Shown: positions 34,282-42,697 of the stretch, one piece after another
Layout of the letters: the number at the start of each line of letters is the position of its first letter
How positions within the stretch are numbered: position 1 is the first letter of the stretch
NCBI GenBank assembly: GCA_036267155.1
Contig: DATAWP010000007.1
Coordinates: 1 to 64,000, forward strand
Reading direction: 5' to 3'
Source of the DNA: PALSA-1353 sp036267155
GTDB taxonomy: Bacteria; Planctomycetota; Phycisphaerae; Tepidisphaerales; Tepidisphaeraceae
DNA: 64,000 nucleotides
Made by a program: the position numbers and the translations under genes
Notes under the pieces: model-generated
What the model saw: the letters and a program-made list of their open reading frames with translations, nothing else
Databases searched by the model: none
Told to the model about the DNA's origin: nothing

Positions 34282-35766
34282 ATGCACCGCCGGCTCATTC
34301 AGGTCATCCAGAACCTTCCGGCCAGCAATGTGTTGCTTGTCGGCGACATGATGCTGGACAAATATCTCTACGGCAACGCCGAGCGCGTCTCGCCCGAAGC
34401 GCCGGTGATGGTGCTTCATTATCAGAATGAAGAACTTCGTCTGGGCGGGGCGGCGAACGTCGCGTCCATGCTGGCGACGTTGGGAGCAAAAGTCCGGCCG
34501 GTCGGGCTGGTCGGCGACGACGCGGCGGCCGCGGACCTGCGGCGGCTCATGCAGGCCGCTCATATCGATCCAAGCCTCCTCGTCACCGCCGATGATCGGC
34601 CCACCACCTGCAAGCTTCGGCTCGTCGGGGCGGCTCAGCATCGCCATGCCCAGCAGCTCATGCGGCTGGATTATGAGAATTCCCACGTCTGCTCCGAGGC
34701 ACTGGCGGCGAAGATCCTGGCCAACGTCGAGCAGGCATTGGCGGCCTGCGACATCGTTTGCATCGAAGATTACAACAAAGGCGCGGTATCAACGGCGGTT
34801 TGTCGCGGGGTGATCGCCGCAGCGAAGAAACGCGGCGTTGCGGTGCTGGTCGATCCCGCTTCGGTCAGCGACTATTCAAAATATGCCGGGGCCACGGCGC
34901 TGAAGCTGAATCGCTCCGAAGCGATGCGGGCGGCAGACACGACGATTGAGGGACCAGACGATGTTCAGCCGGTCGCGGAAAAATTGCTGAAGCAACTCAA
35001 GCTGGAAGCGGCGATCTTGACTCTCGACCGGCACGGGGCGTTTTTGGCCACCAGTGACGGGGAAAGGCGATGGCTCAAACATGCCAGGCCGCGGCAGGTG
35101 TTCGATGCCACCGGGGCCGGGGATATGGTGCTGGCAATGGTGACGGCCGCGCGGGCGGGCGGAGCGGATTGGGCAGAGGCAGTGGCGCTGGGAAACGTCG
35201 CGGCGGGGCTGGAAGTCGAACGTTTCGGCACGGTCCCGATCACCCGCTCGGAAATCATCGCGGAGTTGCAGGCCGAGACCCACGATCACCCGGGAAAGGA
35301 ACGGACGCTGGATATCCTGCTGGCGGAACTGGCCGTGCATCGCGCCAGCGGCAAGCGGATCGTCTTCACGAACGGGTGTTTCGATCTGATTCACCTCGGC
35401 CACATCAAATATTTCCAGTTTGCCCGCAAGCAGGGCGATCTCCTGGTCGTCGGGGTAAATACCGATGCGTGCATCCGCCGGCTCAAGGGGCCAAAACGTC
35501 CGATCCTTGGTGAGACCGATCGCCTGGGCATTTTGGAAGAACTGGAGAGCATCGACTATCTCGTCCGCTTCGATGATGACACGCCGCTGAGACTGATCGA
35601 ACAAATTCGCCCGGATGTGCTGGTCAAGGGGGCGGACTATCCCAAGGAAAAAGTGGTGGGTTGGGATATCGTCGAATCTTATGGGGGGCGGGTCGCACTG
35701 GCGCCGCTGGTGGACGGCAAGAGCACCACGGCCCTCATTGACCATATTCTCCAGACGCACCGCTGA
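34282..35766 (+). CDS. hldE: Bifunctional heptose-7-phosphate kinase / heptose-1-phosphate adenylyltransferase
   Basis: 494 residues. Residues 1-320 are a PfkB/ribokinase-fold kinase: VGDMMLDKYLYGNAERVSPE, GGAANVASMLATLGA and the catalytic FDATGAGDMVLAM. Residues 345-494 are a nucleotidyltransferase: FTNGCFDLIHLGHIKYF with the HxGH motif, and VLVKGADYPKEKVVG. The pair makes ADP-glycero-manno-heptose for LPS inner core from sedoheptulose-7-phosphate. With lpxD it supports an LPS-bearing outer membrane. Confidence 0.95.
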   Translation: MHRRLIQVIQNLPASNVLLVGDMMLDKYLYGNAERVSPEAPVMVLHYQNEELRLGGAANVASMLATLGAKVRPVGLVGDDAAAADLRRLMQAAHIDPSLLVTADDRPTTCKLRLVGAAQHRHAQQLMRLDYENSHVCSEALAAKILANVEQALAACDIVCIEDYNKGAVSTAVCRGVIAAAKKRGVAVLVDPASVSDYSKYAGATALKLNRSEAMRAADTTIEGPDDVQPVAEKLLKQLKLEAAILTLDRHGAFLATSDGERRWLKHARPRQVFDATGAGDMVLAMVTAARAGGADWAEAVALGNVAAGLEVERFGTVPITRSEIIAELQAETHDHPGKERTLDILLAELAVHRASGKRIVFTNGCFDLIHLGHIKYFQFARKQGDLLVVGVNTDACIRRLKGPKRPILGETDRLGILEELESIDYLVRFDDDTPLRLIEQIRPDVLVKGADYPKEKVVGWDIVESYGGRVALAPLVDGKSTTALIDHILQTHR

Positions 35767-35929
35767 TTTTTACGCCAAAATGTCTGTAAGTGAGTTCTTG
35801 TTTCCCGTCTTCAAGCGCATCGAGGGGGATTTTTGCCATTATTCGCCGCTCTGGCCCGCTGTATGCTCGTATCATTGAGTTGAACAGCGTTGAGCTTTGC
35901 AACTTCTAGTCTTGTGAAAGGAGCGTCTT

Positions 35930-36244
35930 ATGTCACGTATCAGTCACGCGCACAACCCGGAACATGAGTCGGATGCGGGCAATTCCGCCGCGGACGATTT
36001 GAAGCACAAAGCCGCCGAGGTCGGAAAGAATATCCGCGAAATGGGCGGCCAGATCGGCGATGCCGCTCGCGAGCAGTACGAAGGTTTCCGCGATCGCGCT
36101 TCGGATTATTTCGACCAGGGCCGAAAAAAGGCCAGGAAATGGGAGCATGGCGTGGAGAATTACATCCAGGAGAAGCCGGTGCATGCGCTGCTGTGGGCGG
36201 CGGGCGTTGGAATGCTCCTGGGCCTTCTGTGGCGTCGCCGCTAA
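35930..36244 (+). CDS. YqjD/ElaB-like DUF883 membrane-anchored protein
   Basis: 104 residues. A long amphipathic helix (NSAADDLKHKAAEVGKNIRE to ARKWEHGVENYIQEKP) is followed by one C-terminal membrane helix VHALLWAAGVGMLLGLLWRRR. This is the DUF883 layout of E. coli YqjD/ElaB, inner-membrane proteins that bind stationary-phase ribosomes. A GAAAGGAG about 7 bases upstream supports the ATG. First gene of a three-gene yqjD-yqjE-yqjK-like set. Confidence 0.85.
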   Translation: MSRISHAHNPEHESDAGNSAADDLKHKAAEVGKNIREMGGQIGDAAREQYEGFRDRASDYFDQGRKKARKWEHGVENYIQEKPVHALLWAAGVGMLLGLLWRRR

Positions 36245-36261
36245 AATACCGGGATGAGGCG

Positions 36262-36774
36262 ATGGTGAGCCAGCCGGAAAGTCCCGAGAAACCCGAGGAG
36301 ACTCGGCAGCGGCCGGAGGACAAACCGCCATCGGCGGACCCCTTCGCCGCCATCCGCGAAACAATCGCGGAGATGCTGGATTATTTCCTCTATTACCTCT
36401 CGGCCCGGATCGACTCGGTTAAGTTCGCTATCAAGAAGCAGATCTTCGCCGCATCCACCATCGCGGTGGCGGTGCTGGCGGGAGCGGGCGCAATCGTCAC
36501 GGCAGTCGTGCTCCTGTGCGAAGGACTCTGCGACGGACTGTCTGAATTATTGGGCCGGCGCTGGGCGGGCGAACTTGCGACCGGAGGTATCCTGGTGATC
36601 CTTTTTGGCGTGGGCGCTTACGTCACGCTCTCGCGTTTGGTTCGGCGTTCACACCAGAGAATGATCGCAAAGTACGAAGCCATGCAAAAGCGGCATGAGG
36701 ATCGATTCGGCCACGGCGCCGGAGACAAGACCCGAGACAAGACCGGAGCCAAGAGCGGAGCGAGCCATGGGTGA
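36262..36774 (+). CDS. YqjE-like (DUF1469, putative holin) membrane protein
   Basis: 170 residues from the ATG at 36262. The cytoplasmic N-terminus is rich in Pro/Glu, then SARIDSVKFAIKKQIFAAST, two membrane helices (ASTIAVAVLAGAGAIVTAVV and LATGGILVILFGVGAYVTLS) and a charged C-terminal tail with a KTRDKTGAKSGA repeat. This fits the phage-holin superfamily III/YqjE group. It follows the DUF883 gene by 17 bp and overlaps the next by 8 bp. Confidence 0.75.
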   Translation: MVSQPESPEKPEETRQRPEDKPPSADPFAAIRETIAEMLDYFLYYLSARIDSVKFAIKKQIFAASTIAVAVLAGAGAIVTAVVLLCEGLCDGLSELLGRRWAGELATGGILVILFGVGAYVTLSRLVRRSHQRMIAKYEAMQKRHEDRFGHGAGDKTRDKTGAKSGASHG

Positions 36775-37147
36775 GGCGCAATATCTCCATGAGCAGAGCG
36801 AACGTGCGAAGGCGGCGATGTGGGCCGCACTTCGCGAGTTGAAACAGGACGCGGGCCAGGCCGCCGATCCGCGGGAATGGGCAAAGACCCATCCGTGGAT
36901 GACTGTTGCGGCGGCTGCGGCGGCTGGGTTCGCCGTTGCAACGACGATCGGTAAGCCGGCTCCGGCAGAATCTGACCACGCGGAGCAACCCCACGACTCG
37001 GCCACGCGCAGATTCCTGGCCATGGCAGAGAAGGTCATTTCCCTTACCAAGCCACTCCTGACGGCGATACTAATGGCGCACACGGCAAAATCGCACCTTG
37101 ACGGGGATGCGGATGGCCATCCCCAGCCCGAACCTTTAGCGATGTGA
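36767..37147 (+). CDS. YqjK/DUF3618-like small membrane protein
   Basis: 126 residues from the ATG at 36767, which overlaps the previous stop. A charged N-terminal helix (YLHEQSERAKAAMWAALREL) precedes HPWMTVAAAAAAGFAVATTI, a short membrane-associated helix. The C-terminal half has one more hydrophobic stretch (LTKPLLTAILMAHTA). It is the third member of the yqjDEK-like operon; its function is unknown. Confidence 0.65.
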   Translation: MGEAQYLHEQSERAKAAMWAALRELKQDAGQAADPREWAKTHPWMTVAAAAAAGFAVATTIGKPAPAESDHAEQPHDSATRRFLAMAEKVISLTKPLLTAILMAHTAKSHLDGDADGHPQPEPLAM

Positions 37148-37323
37148 ATATAAGTAGAGCCCCGAATGCCCGGCATCCCTTACCTGCCTTGCCAGCTAAA
37201 CCAAAGTGTATCTGTCGCGAACCAATTTTTATGTTGGCCGAATTCACCCATCGCGGTAGGCTTGTTTTCGAACTGGTCTTGCCGCGTAGGATCAGTTTCG
37301 CTCGTTCGCTTCAGGAACAAAAC

Positions 37324-37542
37324 ATGGCACGCATCATTCGCCGATTCATCTCGTCGGGGTTACTCGTGTGCGTGATAGCCGCTTCGGGCATTCGTGCCGA
37401 TCAGCCGGTCACAACCGCCCAATCAAGCGCTCAAGCACCGGTGCAACTCTCGTATCGTCTCATGGAAGTGCGTCTGCGCCGACTGCATCTGGCCCGGCCG
37501 GATTTGATCCCCTACCCCATTGCCTACGAATTCATCTGCTGA
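37324..37542 (+). CDS. Small secreted protein with LHLARPDLIPYPI signature
   Basis: 72 residues from the ATG at 37324. A Sec signal peptide (RRFISSGLLVCVIAASGIRA) leaves a mature peptide of about 47 residues ending in LMEVRLRRLHLARPDLIPYP and IAYEFIC. The C-terminal part looks strongly constrained for so short a protein. I believe similar peptides with this ending occur in other planctomycetes, but that is from memory. The single terminal Cys could be modified or disulfide-linked. The last 19 bp overlap the end of the convergent aminotransferase gene. Confidence 0.7.
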   Translation: MARIIRRFISSGLLVCVIAASGIRADQPVTTAQSSAQAPVQLSYRLMEVRLRRLHLARPDLIPYPIAYEFIC

Positions 37543-38819
37543 ACGCCCCGAGGCATTGCCTCTTTGCCGGCCAGGCCCTCCCGCCGAGCCGTCGCGGCAA
37601 TTTCCGCCAGCGCATCCGCCGCAAAATTAATGTCCTGTTCGCTTAAAAACGGCCCGAAACTCAGCCGCGTCGTGCCGCCCGATGTCGCGGTTCCAATCGC
37701 CTGGTGGATGAGCGGAGCGCAATGAATCCCCGAGCGGGTGAGGATTCCATAATTCGATTCCAGCACTATTGCCAACTCGTGGGCGTCCAGGCCATCCACA
37801 TTCACGGAAAACACACCGACGCGATTTTTCACGCCGCGCGGACCGTAATAGGTAAGCCCCTGCACGCCGTCGATTCCATCGATGAATGCTCCGCACAGCT
37901 CGGCCTCGCGCGCGGCCAGCGTTTCCACTCCCTGCGATAACACCCACTGAACACCTTCGGATAGTCCGATAATGCCGATGGCATTGTGGCTGCCCGGTTC
38001 GTACTTGTCCGGGAGGAAATCCGGCTGACGATCGCTCTCGCTGGCGGAACCCGTGCCCCCTTCCCGGATCGGATGCAGAACCTTTTCCATTCCCGGACGG
38101 ATATAGAGAAAGCCAGTCCCCAGCGGCCCGAGCAAACCCTTGTGCCCCGGAGCGGCCAGAAGATCGATGCAATCAGCCTGCACGTCGATGGACAAATGCC
38201 CGGCCGATTGCGCCGCATCCACCACTAGCGGAATGTCACGGCCGCGCGCGATTTTCCCGACCTCACGAATCGGCTGCACCGTGCCCGTCACATTGCTGGC
38301 GTGGGTGAGAACGATCAAACGGGTGTCCGGTCGGATCGCATGGGCGATGTCGTCGGGATCGACCAGACCGGTGGCAGGATCAACGGCGACGCGGGTCTGC
38401 TCGATGAAGCCGCCGTCCACCAGCGCGTTCACCGGCCGCAAAATGGAATTGTGATCGACCTGCGTGCAGATGATGTGCGATTTGTCCTTGGGATCAATGA
38501 GCCCCTTGATGGCAAGGTTCAGGGCATCGGAGCAATTAAGGGTGAAAACAAAATGCTCGCTATTTTCGCCATGGAAAAGACCATTCAACTTTCGGCGGCA
38601 TTCGCTGAGCAACTCGCCGGTCTCGACGGCTTCGCGATACGCCCCGCGCCCGGCGCTGGCGCCGAGGCGCGTGGCATAACGGGCCATCGCTTCCATCACC
38701 TGCTTCGGCTTGGGGAAGCTGGTCGCAGCGTTATCAAAATAAAGCCGGCGAGGTTGAACAACCGGATCAACTGCTGGGGACATCGCTGAATCATAGCGGA
38801 CCAACGCCGCGAATGTCAT
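37524..38819 (-). CDS. Class V aminotransferase, cysteine desulfurase family
   Basis: 431 residues from the ATG at 38819, whose first base overlaps the upstream stop. PLP-dependent fold type I: RRLYFDNAATSFPKPKQVME near the N-terminus, VDAAQSAGHLSIDV, the Schiff-base lysine in AAPGHKGLLGPLGTG, and SGIHCAPLIHQAIGT with a cysteine in the position of the desulfurase active-site loop. It should remove sulfur or selenium from cysteine or selenocysteine. Last gene of the GH57-lipB-CPBP operon. Desulfurase and lipB in one operon would fit sulfur supply for lipoate, but that is inference. Confidence 0.9.
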   Translation of the reverse strand: MTFAALVRYDSAMSPAVDPVVQPRRLYFDNAATSFPKPKQVMEAMARYATRLGASAGRGAYREAVETGELLSECRRKLNGLFHGENSEHFVFTLNCSDALNLAIKGLIDPKDKSHIICTQVDHNSILRPVNALVDGGFIEQTRVAVDPATGLVDPDDIAHAIRPDTRLIVLTHASNVTGTVQPIREVGKIARGRDIPLVVDAAQSAGHLSIDVQADCIDLLAAPGHKGLLGPLGTGFLYIRPGMEKVLHPIREGGTGSASESDRQPDFLPDKYEPGSHNAIGIIGLSEGVQWVLSQGVETLAAREAELCGAFIDGIDGVQGLTYYGPRGVKNRVGVFSVNVDGLDAHELAIVLESNYGILTRSGIHCAPLIHQAIGTATSGGTTRLSFGPFLSEQDINFAADALAEIAATARREGLAGKEAMPRGVQQMNS

Positions 38820-39529
38820 TACCAGAACGCCCAATCGTGCGTGTGCAGGACATAAATGCCCAGCAGCAAATTGGTAACGCCGTGCGCAATGACGCACGCG
38901 CCCAGGCTTCGCGTGCGCACCAGAAGCCACGCGATCATCGCGCCCCAGACAATGGCCGTCATCCACTGAATGTGCACGCTGGCGAAAGCCAGGGTCACGA
39001 TCACAAATGCTTTCCAATCCCATTCCCCTACCCGGGCCAATTTGAAATCATTGGGCGCGACAACCGTTCGCCACAGAAAATCACGCCAGAAATATTCCTC
39101 CATGAACGGCACCACCAGCGTCGGGCCGAGAATGCGGATCGCGATGAAAGACCAAAGCAACGCCGGCGAAGCGATCTGCGTGAACGGGTCGATCGGCTCG
39201 GCCCCGGGCCGGGGATAATTCGGCCAGAGGTGCAGGAGCAGTTTTTCCATGCCAACCCATTGCACGACGCCAACGATTCCGACAATGACGCCAAGCCACG
39301 CATAACTCCAGTTTATTTTCGTGAAATACCGCCGCAGGAGAATCAGCAGTACTCCCGTGAGAATGGTTTTGATGATGTAGCTGGGGACAAAAAAAGAGGG
39401 CCATCGGCCACCCGCGAAGGTGAACAAAAGAAATACCGCCATGGGCAACACATACGCCGCATCGTCGCGGAGCCACGGATAAATGCCGGGCGAATCGGAT
39501 GCCGGTGAGGATGGTTCCTGGGAGCTCAT
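38819..39529 (-). CDS. CPBP-family intramembrane protease (CAAX-related)
   Basis: 236 residues with about seven hydrophobic helices. The glutamic protease motifs are FMEEYFWRDFLWR (Glu-Glu with Arg), FASVHIQW, and AHGVTNLLLGIYVL. The version with EEYFWR resembles the CAAX-protease-related proteins found in PEP-CTERM genomes, which would fit the PEP-CTERM proteins in this window, but no exosortase gene is present here. Both ends overlap neighbours by 1-4 bp. The substrate is unknown. Confidence 0.85.
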   Translation of the reverse strand: MSSQEPSSPASDSPGIYPWLRDDAAYVLPMAVFLLFTFAGGRWPSFFVPSYIIKTILTGVLLILLRRYFTKINWSYAWLGVIVGIVGVVQWVGMEKLLLHLWPNYPRPGAEPIDPFTQIASPALLWSFIAIRILGPTLVVPFMEEYFWRDFLWRTVVAPNDFKLARVGEWDWKAFVIVTLAFASVHIQWMTAIVWGAMIAWLLVRTRSLGACVIAHGVTNLLLGIYVLHTHDWAFW

Positions 39530-40224
39530 TGAACTGGAGCATTCTCGCGTCCGGGCGGGCTCGCTGGCAAGAAGCCTTCGAGCAGATGGCTGACCAGAAT
39601 TTTCTTCACCACGTCCAGCGATGGCGCATTGCGTCCCAGAATTTTCCCGATGCTCGTGACGCCCCGATCGGACAAACCGCAGGGAACGATATGCGAAAAT
39701 CCGCTCAGATCGGTCGTGACATTCAGTGCCAGGCCGTGCAGCGAAACACCTCGGCGGATTCGCACGCCGATGGCGCAGATTTTCGCCAAATCATCGCCGT
39801 CCCACACCCAGACGCCGACGGCTTGCGGATCGGTAAACCCTTCGATGCCCAGTTCCGCCAGGGCCGCGATCACGATCGCTTCCAGCCGGTGCACGTATCC
39901 GCTGACGGAAAATCCGTGGTCGGCCAGGCGAATGATCGGATACGCCACGATCTGCCCGGGCCCGTGATAAGTAATGTCTCCCCCGCGGTCGCTGTGGACG
40001 AGTTCGACGCCAAGCCGGGCAAGCTCCGGCGGAGGCGTCATCAGGTTTTTGATCGATTCGTCCCGCCGACCCAGCGTCACGACCGATGGATGTTCCACGA
40101 TCAGGATTGTTTCTTCCCCGCCCTGCACGACATTCTCGTGGGCGCGTTCCTGTGCGTCCCATGCCTGGCGGTACGGCATGAGGCCAAGATCGGCGATCCC
40201 GATGGGTTTCGACGTTCCGCGCAT
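39526..40224 (-). CDS. lipB: Octanoyl-ACP:protein N-octanoyltransferase
   Basis: 232 residues from the ATG at 40224. It moves octanoate from ACP to the lipoyl domains of 2-oxoacid dehydrogenases. Motifs are LGRRDESIKNLM, VHSDRGGDITYHGPGQIVAYP (RGG-x-x-T-x-H-x-PGQ), KICAIGVRIRRGVSLHGLALN with the catalytic Lys, and IVPCGLSDRGVTSI with the catalytic Cys. Longer starts exist (GTG 40293, TTG 40302) that would overlap the GH57 stop; the ATG gives the usual family length. Confidence 0.93.
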   Translation of the reverse strand: MRGTSKPIGIADLGLMPYRQAWDAQERAHENVVQGGEETILIVEHPSVVTLGRRDESIKNLMTPPPELARLGVELVHSDRGGDITYHGPGQIVAYPIIRLADHGFSVSGYVHRLEAIVIAALAELGIEGFTDPQAVGVWVWDGDDLAKICAIGVRIRRGVSLHGLALNVTTDLSGFSHIVPCGLSDRGVTSIGKILGRNAPSLDVVKKILVSHLLEGFLPASPPGRENAPVQ

Positions 40225-40289
40225 AGCATCATGCACTCGTCGCGTTCTTAGCCCCGCATGTACATGCAGCGCTTCAGGCGCGCGGTGCG

Positions 40290-41981
40290 TCACATCCACC
40301 AATTCAAATCGATATTCTGGAAAATGCTGTCGTGCTGGTCCATTTCCTGCAATTCGGTCTTTCGCACGGCGGACAACTCACGCCCGGCCGCGGCCTCCTC
40401 GGCCATCAGCGTCGCGCGATCGAAATTCGTGGCATGGCCCGCGAACCGCTGAATCCCGTAATCCACCGCCCCGTGCGAATGAACCACAAACGGCCAGTCG
40501 CTGGCCTGCAATAACAGCAGTTGCCGCCCCGCACGCCGCATCAATTCCCCGACGCCTTCGCTGGTCCTCCACGGCAACTCGTGCAGGAGCTTGAGCATTC
40601 GGTTCTCGGCACGGTATTCGATCTCCCACATCCATCGATTGCGATCGTTGATCCAGACGCTGTGGTTCCCTTTCTCTCCCCATGAGCCTTCCGGCAGCCG
40701 CATGACCTTGTCCGCCGGATGGTGATAGAGCGCCTCCTCGGCGGTCATCAGATTCACGCTCTTGTCGTTGGCGAGGGTGAGAACCACATCCCGCAGAAAC
40801 CGCGGACCCTCGAACCACCAGTGCCCGAACAGCTCCGCATCGAACGACGCGACGCACACGCCGTGGCGGCCGGTCCGGTCCCGATGCTCGCGAAGCACCT
40901 CCCGCACCACGTTGCAGAAGTGCTGGGCGTGCTCGTAAACCTTCGCGGCCACGTCGTCGGGATAATACGGGTCCTTCGCGCCGAGGCCGGCCTTGTTGTG
41001 CGTCACTTTCCAATATCGCAATCCGCGCTCGTTGTGCTTTTTGTGAAATTCCAGATAAACGCCGTTGCCGGGATAACCGCTGGAGCCGCTCCAGACCTGC
41101 TCACTGACCCGGGGGTGCCGGCCGAAGGCGAAACATTTGGGCGGCTCGGGTTGGCTGACGACGCCGGTTGGCTCCAGAACATCCCGCCATCCCCGCCGGG
41201 TGTCCCAATACAACTGCGCTTCGTTGACGCCGTGGAAATTTCCCTGGTCGAACGTCCCCATCGGTTGGCCGCCGGTGATCAGATGCGTATCGACAAAAAA
41301 ATGCGTCACGCCGGCGTTGGCGATGAACAATTCCAATCCCGGCCGGTTGCGGGGATTGTCGTACAACACCGACGGGAGCCAGTGGTCCCACTGCGGGCGA
41401 TAGGCGCATTCCGGCAGCCACATGCCGCGCGGCTTAACCCCCAACCGCTGCTGGCTGACGGCCGTTCCCGCCGACATCTGCGCCGCGATCGACTGGTCGT
41501 TCAGCATGAGCGGCAAATACGCATGCGTGGCATTACTGGTCAGAATCTGGATGTGTCCCTCGCGGAAACGCTGAGCGAATTCGGTGGGGATATCCCGTTT
41601 AATCCGATCGAAATGGGCCAGCCGGTCCTGGTACCACTTTTCCCATTGCCCGGCGAGATAGGCGAAGTGCAGGGCCCCGGATTGCTCAAATTCTTTCCGA
41701 TCCGCGGCGGCGCGGCCGGCACGCTCCGTCAGATAGTCCGCAAACCCCGCTTTGAACCGATCATGGGAAAGCTGCTCAAGCAGCACGGGGGTCAAACCGA
41801 TAGTCAGCGCTGGCCGTGCTTTGAGGAGGGCACACTCGCCGATCATGTCAAGGATCGGCAAATACGTTTCCGCGGCCGCCTCAAAAAGCCACGCCTCCCC
41901 ATGGGGATACGAACCGTGATTCAGGACATAGGGCAGATGTCCATGTAGCACGATGCACAACGTGCCGAAGGCTTCGCTCAT
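40290..41981 (-). CDS. GH57 1,4-alpha-glucan branching enzyme
   Basis: 563 residues. The (beta/alpha)7 GH57 barrel starts with LCIVLHGHLPYVLNHG. The nucleophile is Glu191 in GMWLPECAYRP and the acid/base Asp is in VASFDAELFGHWWFEGPRFL. A C-terminal DUF1957 helical domain carries WEKWYQDRLAHFDRIK and similar segments. It creates alpha-1,6 branches in glycogen and would oppose the GH133 debranching enzyme at 21-23 kb. First gene of an operon with lipB, CPBP and aminotransferase genes. GH57 amylases are related, but motif spacing and DUF1957 favour branching enzyme. Confidence 0.93.
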   Translation of the reverse strand: MSEAFGTLCIVLHGHLPYVLNHGSYPHGEAWLFEAAAETYLPILDMIGECALLKARPALTIGLTPVLLEQLSHDRFKAGFADYLTERAGRAAADRKEFEQSGALHFAYLAGQWEKWYQDRLAHFDRIKRDIPTEFAQRFREGHIQILTSNATHAYLPLMLNDQSIAAQMSAGTAVSQQRLGVKPRGMWLPECAYRPQWDHWLPSVLYDNPRNRPGLELFIANAGVTHFFVDTHLITGGQPMGTFDQGNFHGVNEAQLYWDTRRGWRDVLEPTGVVSQPEPPKCFAFGRHPRVSEQVWSGSSGYPGNGVYLEFHKKHNERGLRYWKVTHNKAGLGAKDPYYPDDVAAKVYEHAQHFCNVVREVLREHRDRTGRHGVCVASFDAELFGHWWFEGPRFLRDVVLTLANDKSVNLMTAEEALYHHPADKVMRLPEGSWGEKGNHSVWINDRNRWMWEIEYRAENRMLKLLHELPWRTSEGVGELMRRAGRQLLLLQASDWPFVVHSHGAVDYGIQRFAGHATNFDRATLMAEEAAAGRELSAVRKTELQEMDQHDSIFQNIDLNWWM

Positions 41982-42159
41982 GCACGGATGTTAACCGCCG
42001 CGTCCATGCGTGCCTATGTCTCACTCGGCGGCAAATTGCGCAAAGACGATGTATTGGGCTTGTCAAGAACATGTTCGCAAGGGTAAACTTAACTCCGCAC
42101 GAGTCGGCAGGATCGGTTCGCGCATGGGAACTTGGTCGAATGAGACTGAGGGCGCCCAG

Positions 42160-42648
42160 ATGCTGCAGCAACCGCACGTCTTTCCTCCAATGCCCGAAAT
42201 CGGCAAGTCGGAGTCTTACTACGCCAACCTCGCCCGTCAGGCCGACGCGGATGGAAGCATCTACGCCCACGAAGCGGCGAAAGTCGGCCAGTACGTCACC
42301 CTGGCGCTCGACACGCACTTGGATTGGCCCGCGAAATTACGATATTTCGAGCATGCCTTGAAGCGCCACTGCGTTCTCCCGCCCGTCCCGGATGAGCCGG
42401 TCTGGGTTTTCTACCGCGATCTGGCGGATTTGGTGCGCCAATACGCCGGTCACGAAGCCCTTCGGCTGGCCAGCGCCGAGGACGATCTGTACGCAACTCG
42501 CCTGGCATTGGGCTCCGACCGGGAATCGGTCGAAGCCGACGCCGAGTTATTCTTCTCCCAGCTCCTGGGCACCGGCGACAAGCACCCCGAATGGGTCAGC
42601 GAAGACGATTGGTTTCAGCTCAAGTTGATCCGCGATCAGTGGATTTGA
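42160..42648 (+). CDS. Hypothetical helical protein
   Basis: 162 residues from the ATG at 42160; an in-frame ATG at 42124 is also possible. All-helical and soluble, rich in aromatic residues: ESYYANLARQADADGSIYAH, LDWPAKLRYFEHALKRHC, VWVFYRDLADLVRQYAGHEA. No family recognised. It lies between the divergent GH57 operon and the convergent beta-helix gene. The N-terminal boundary is uncertain; the body looks real because its codon use matches the neighbours. Confidence 0.6.
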   Translation: MLQQPHVFPPMPEIGKSESYYANLARQADADGSIYAHEAAKVGQYVTLALDTHLDWPAKLRYFEHALKRHCVLPPVPDEPVWVFYRDLADLVRQYAGHEALRLASAEDDLYATRLALGSDRESVEADAELFFSQLLGTGDKHPEWVSEDDWFQLKLIRDQWI

Positions 42649-42697
42649 AAGAGCCGGGGCGTGTCGCCCCGTTTGGGCCGTCCCGGCATCTGGCCGC

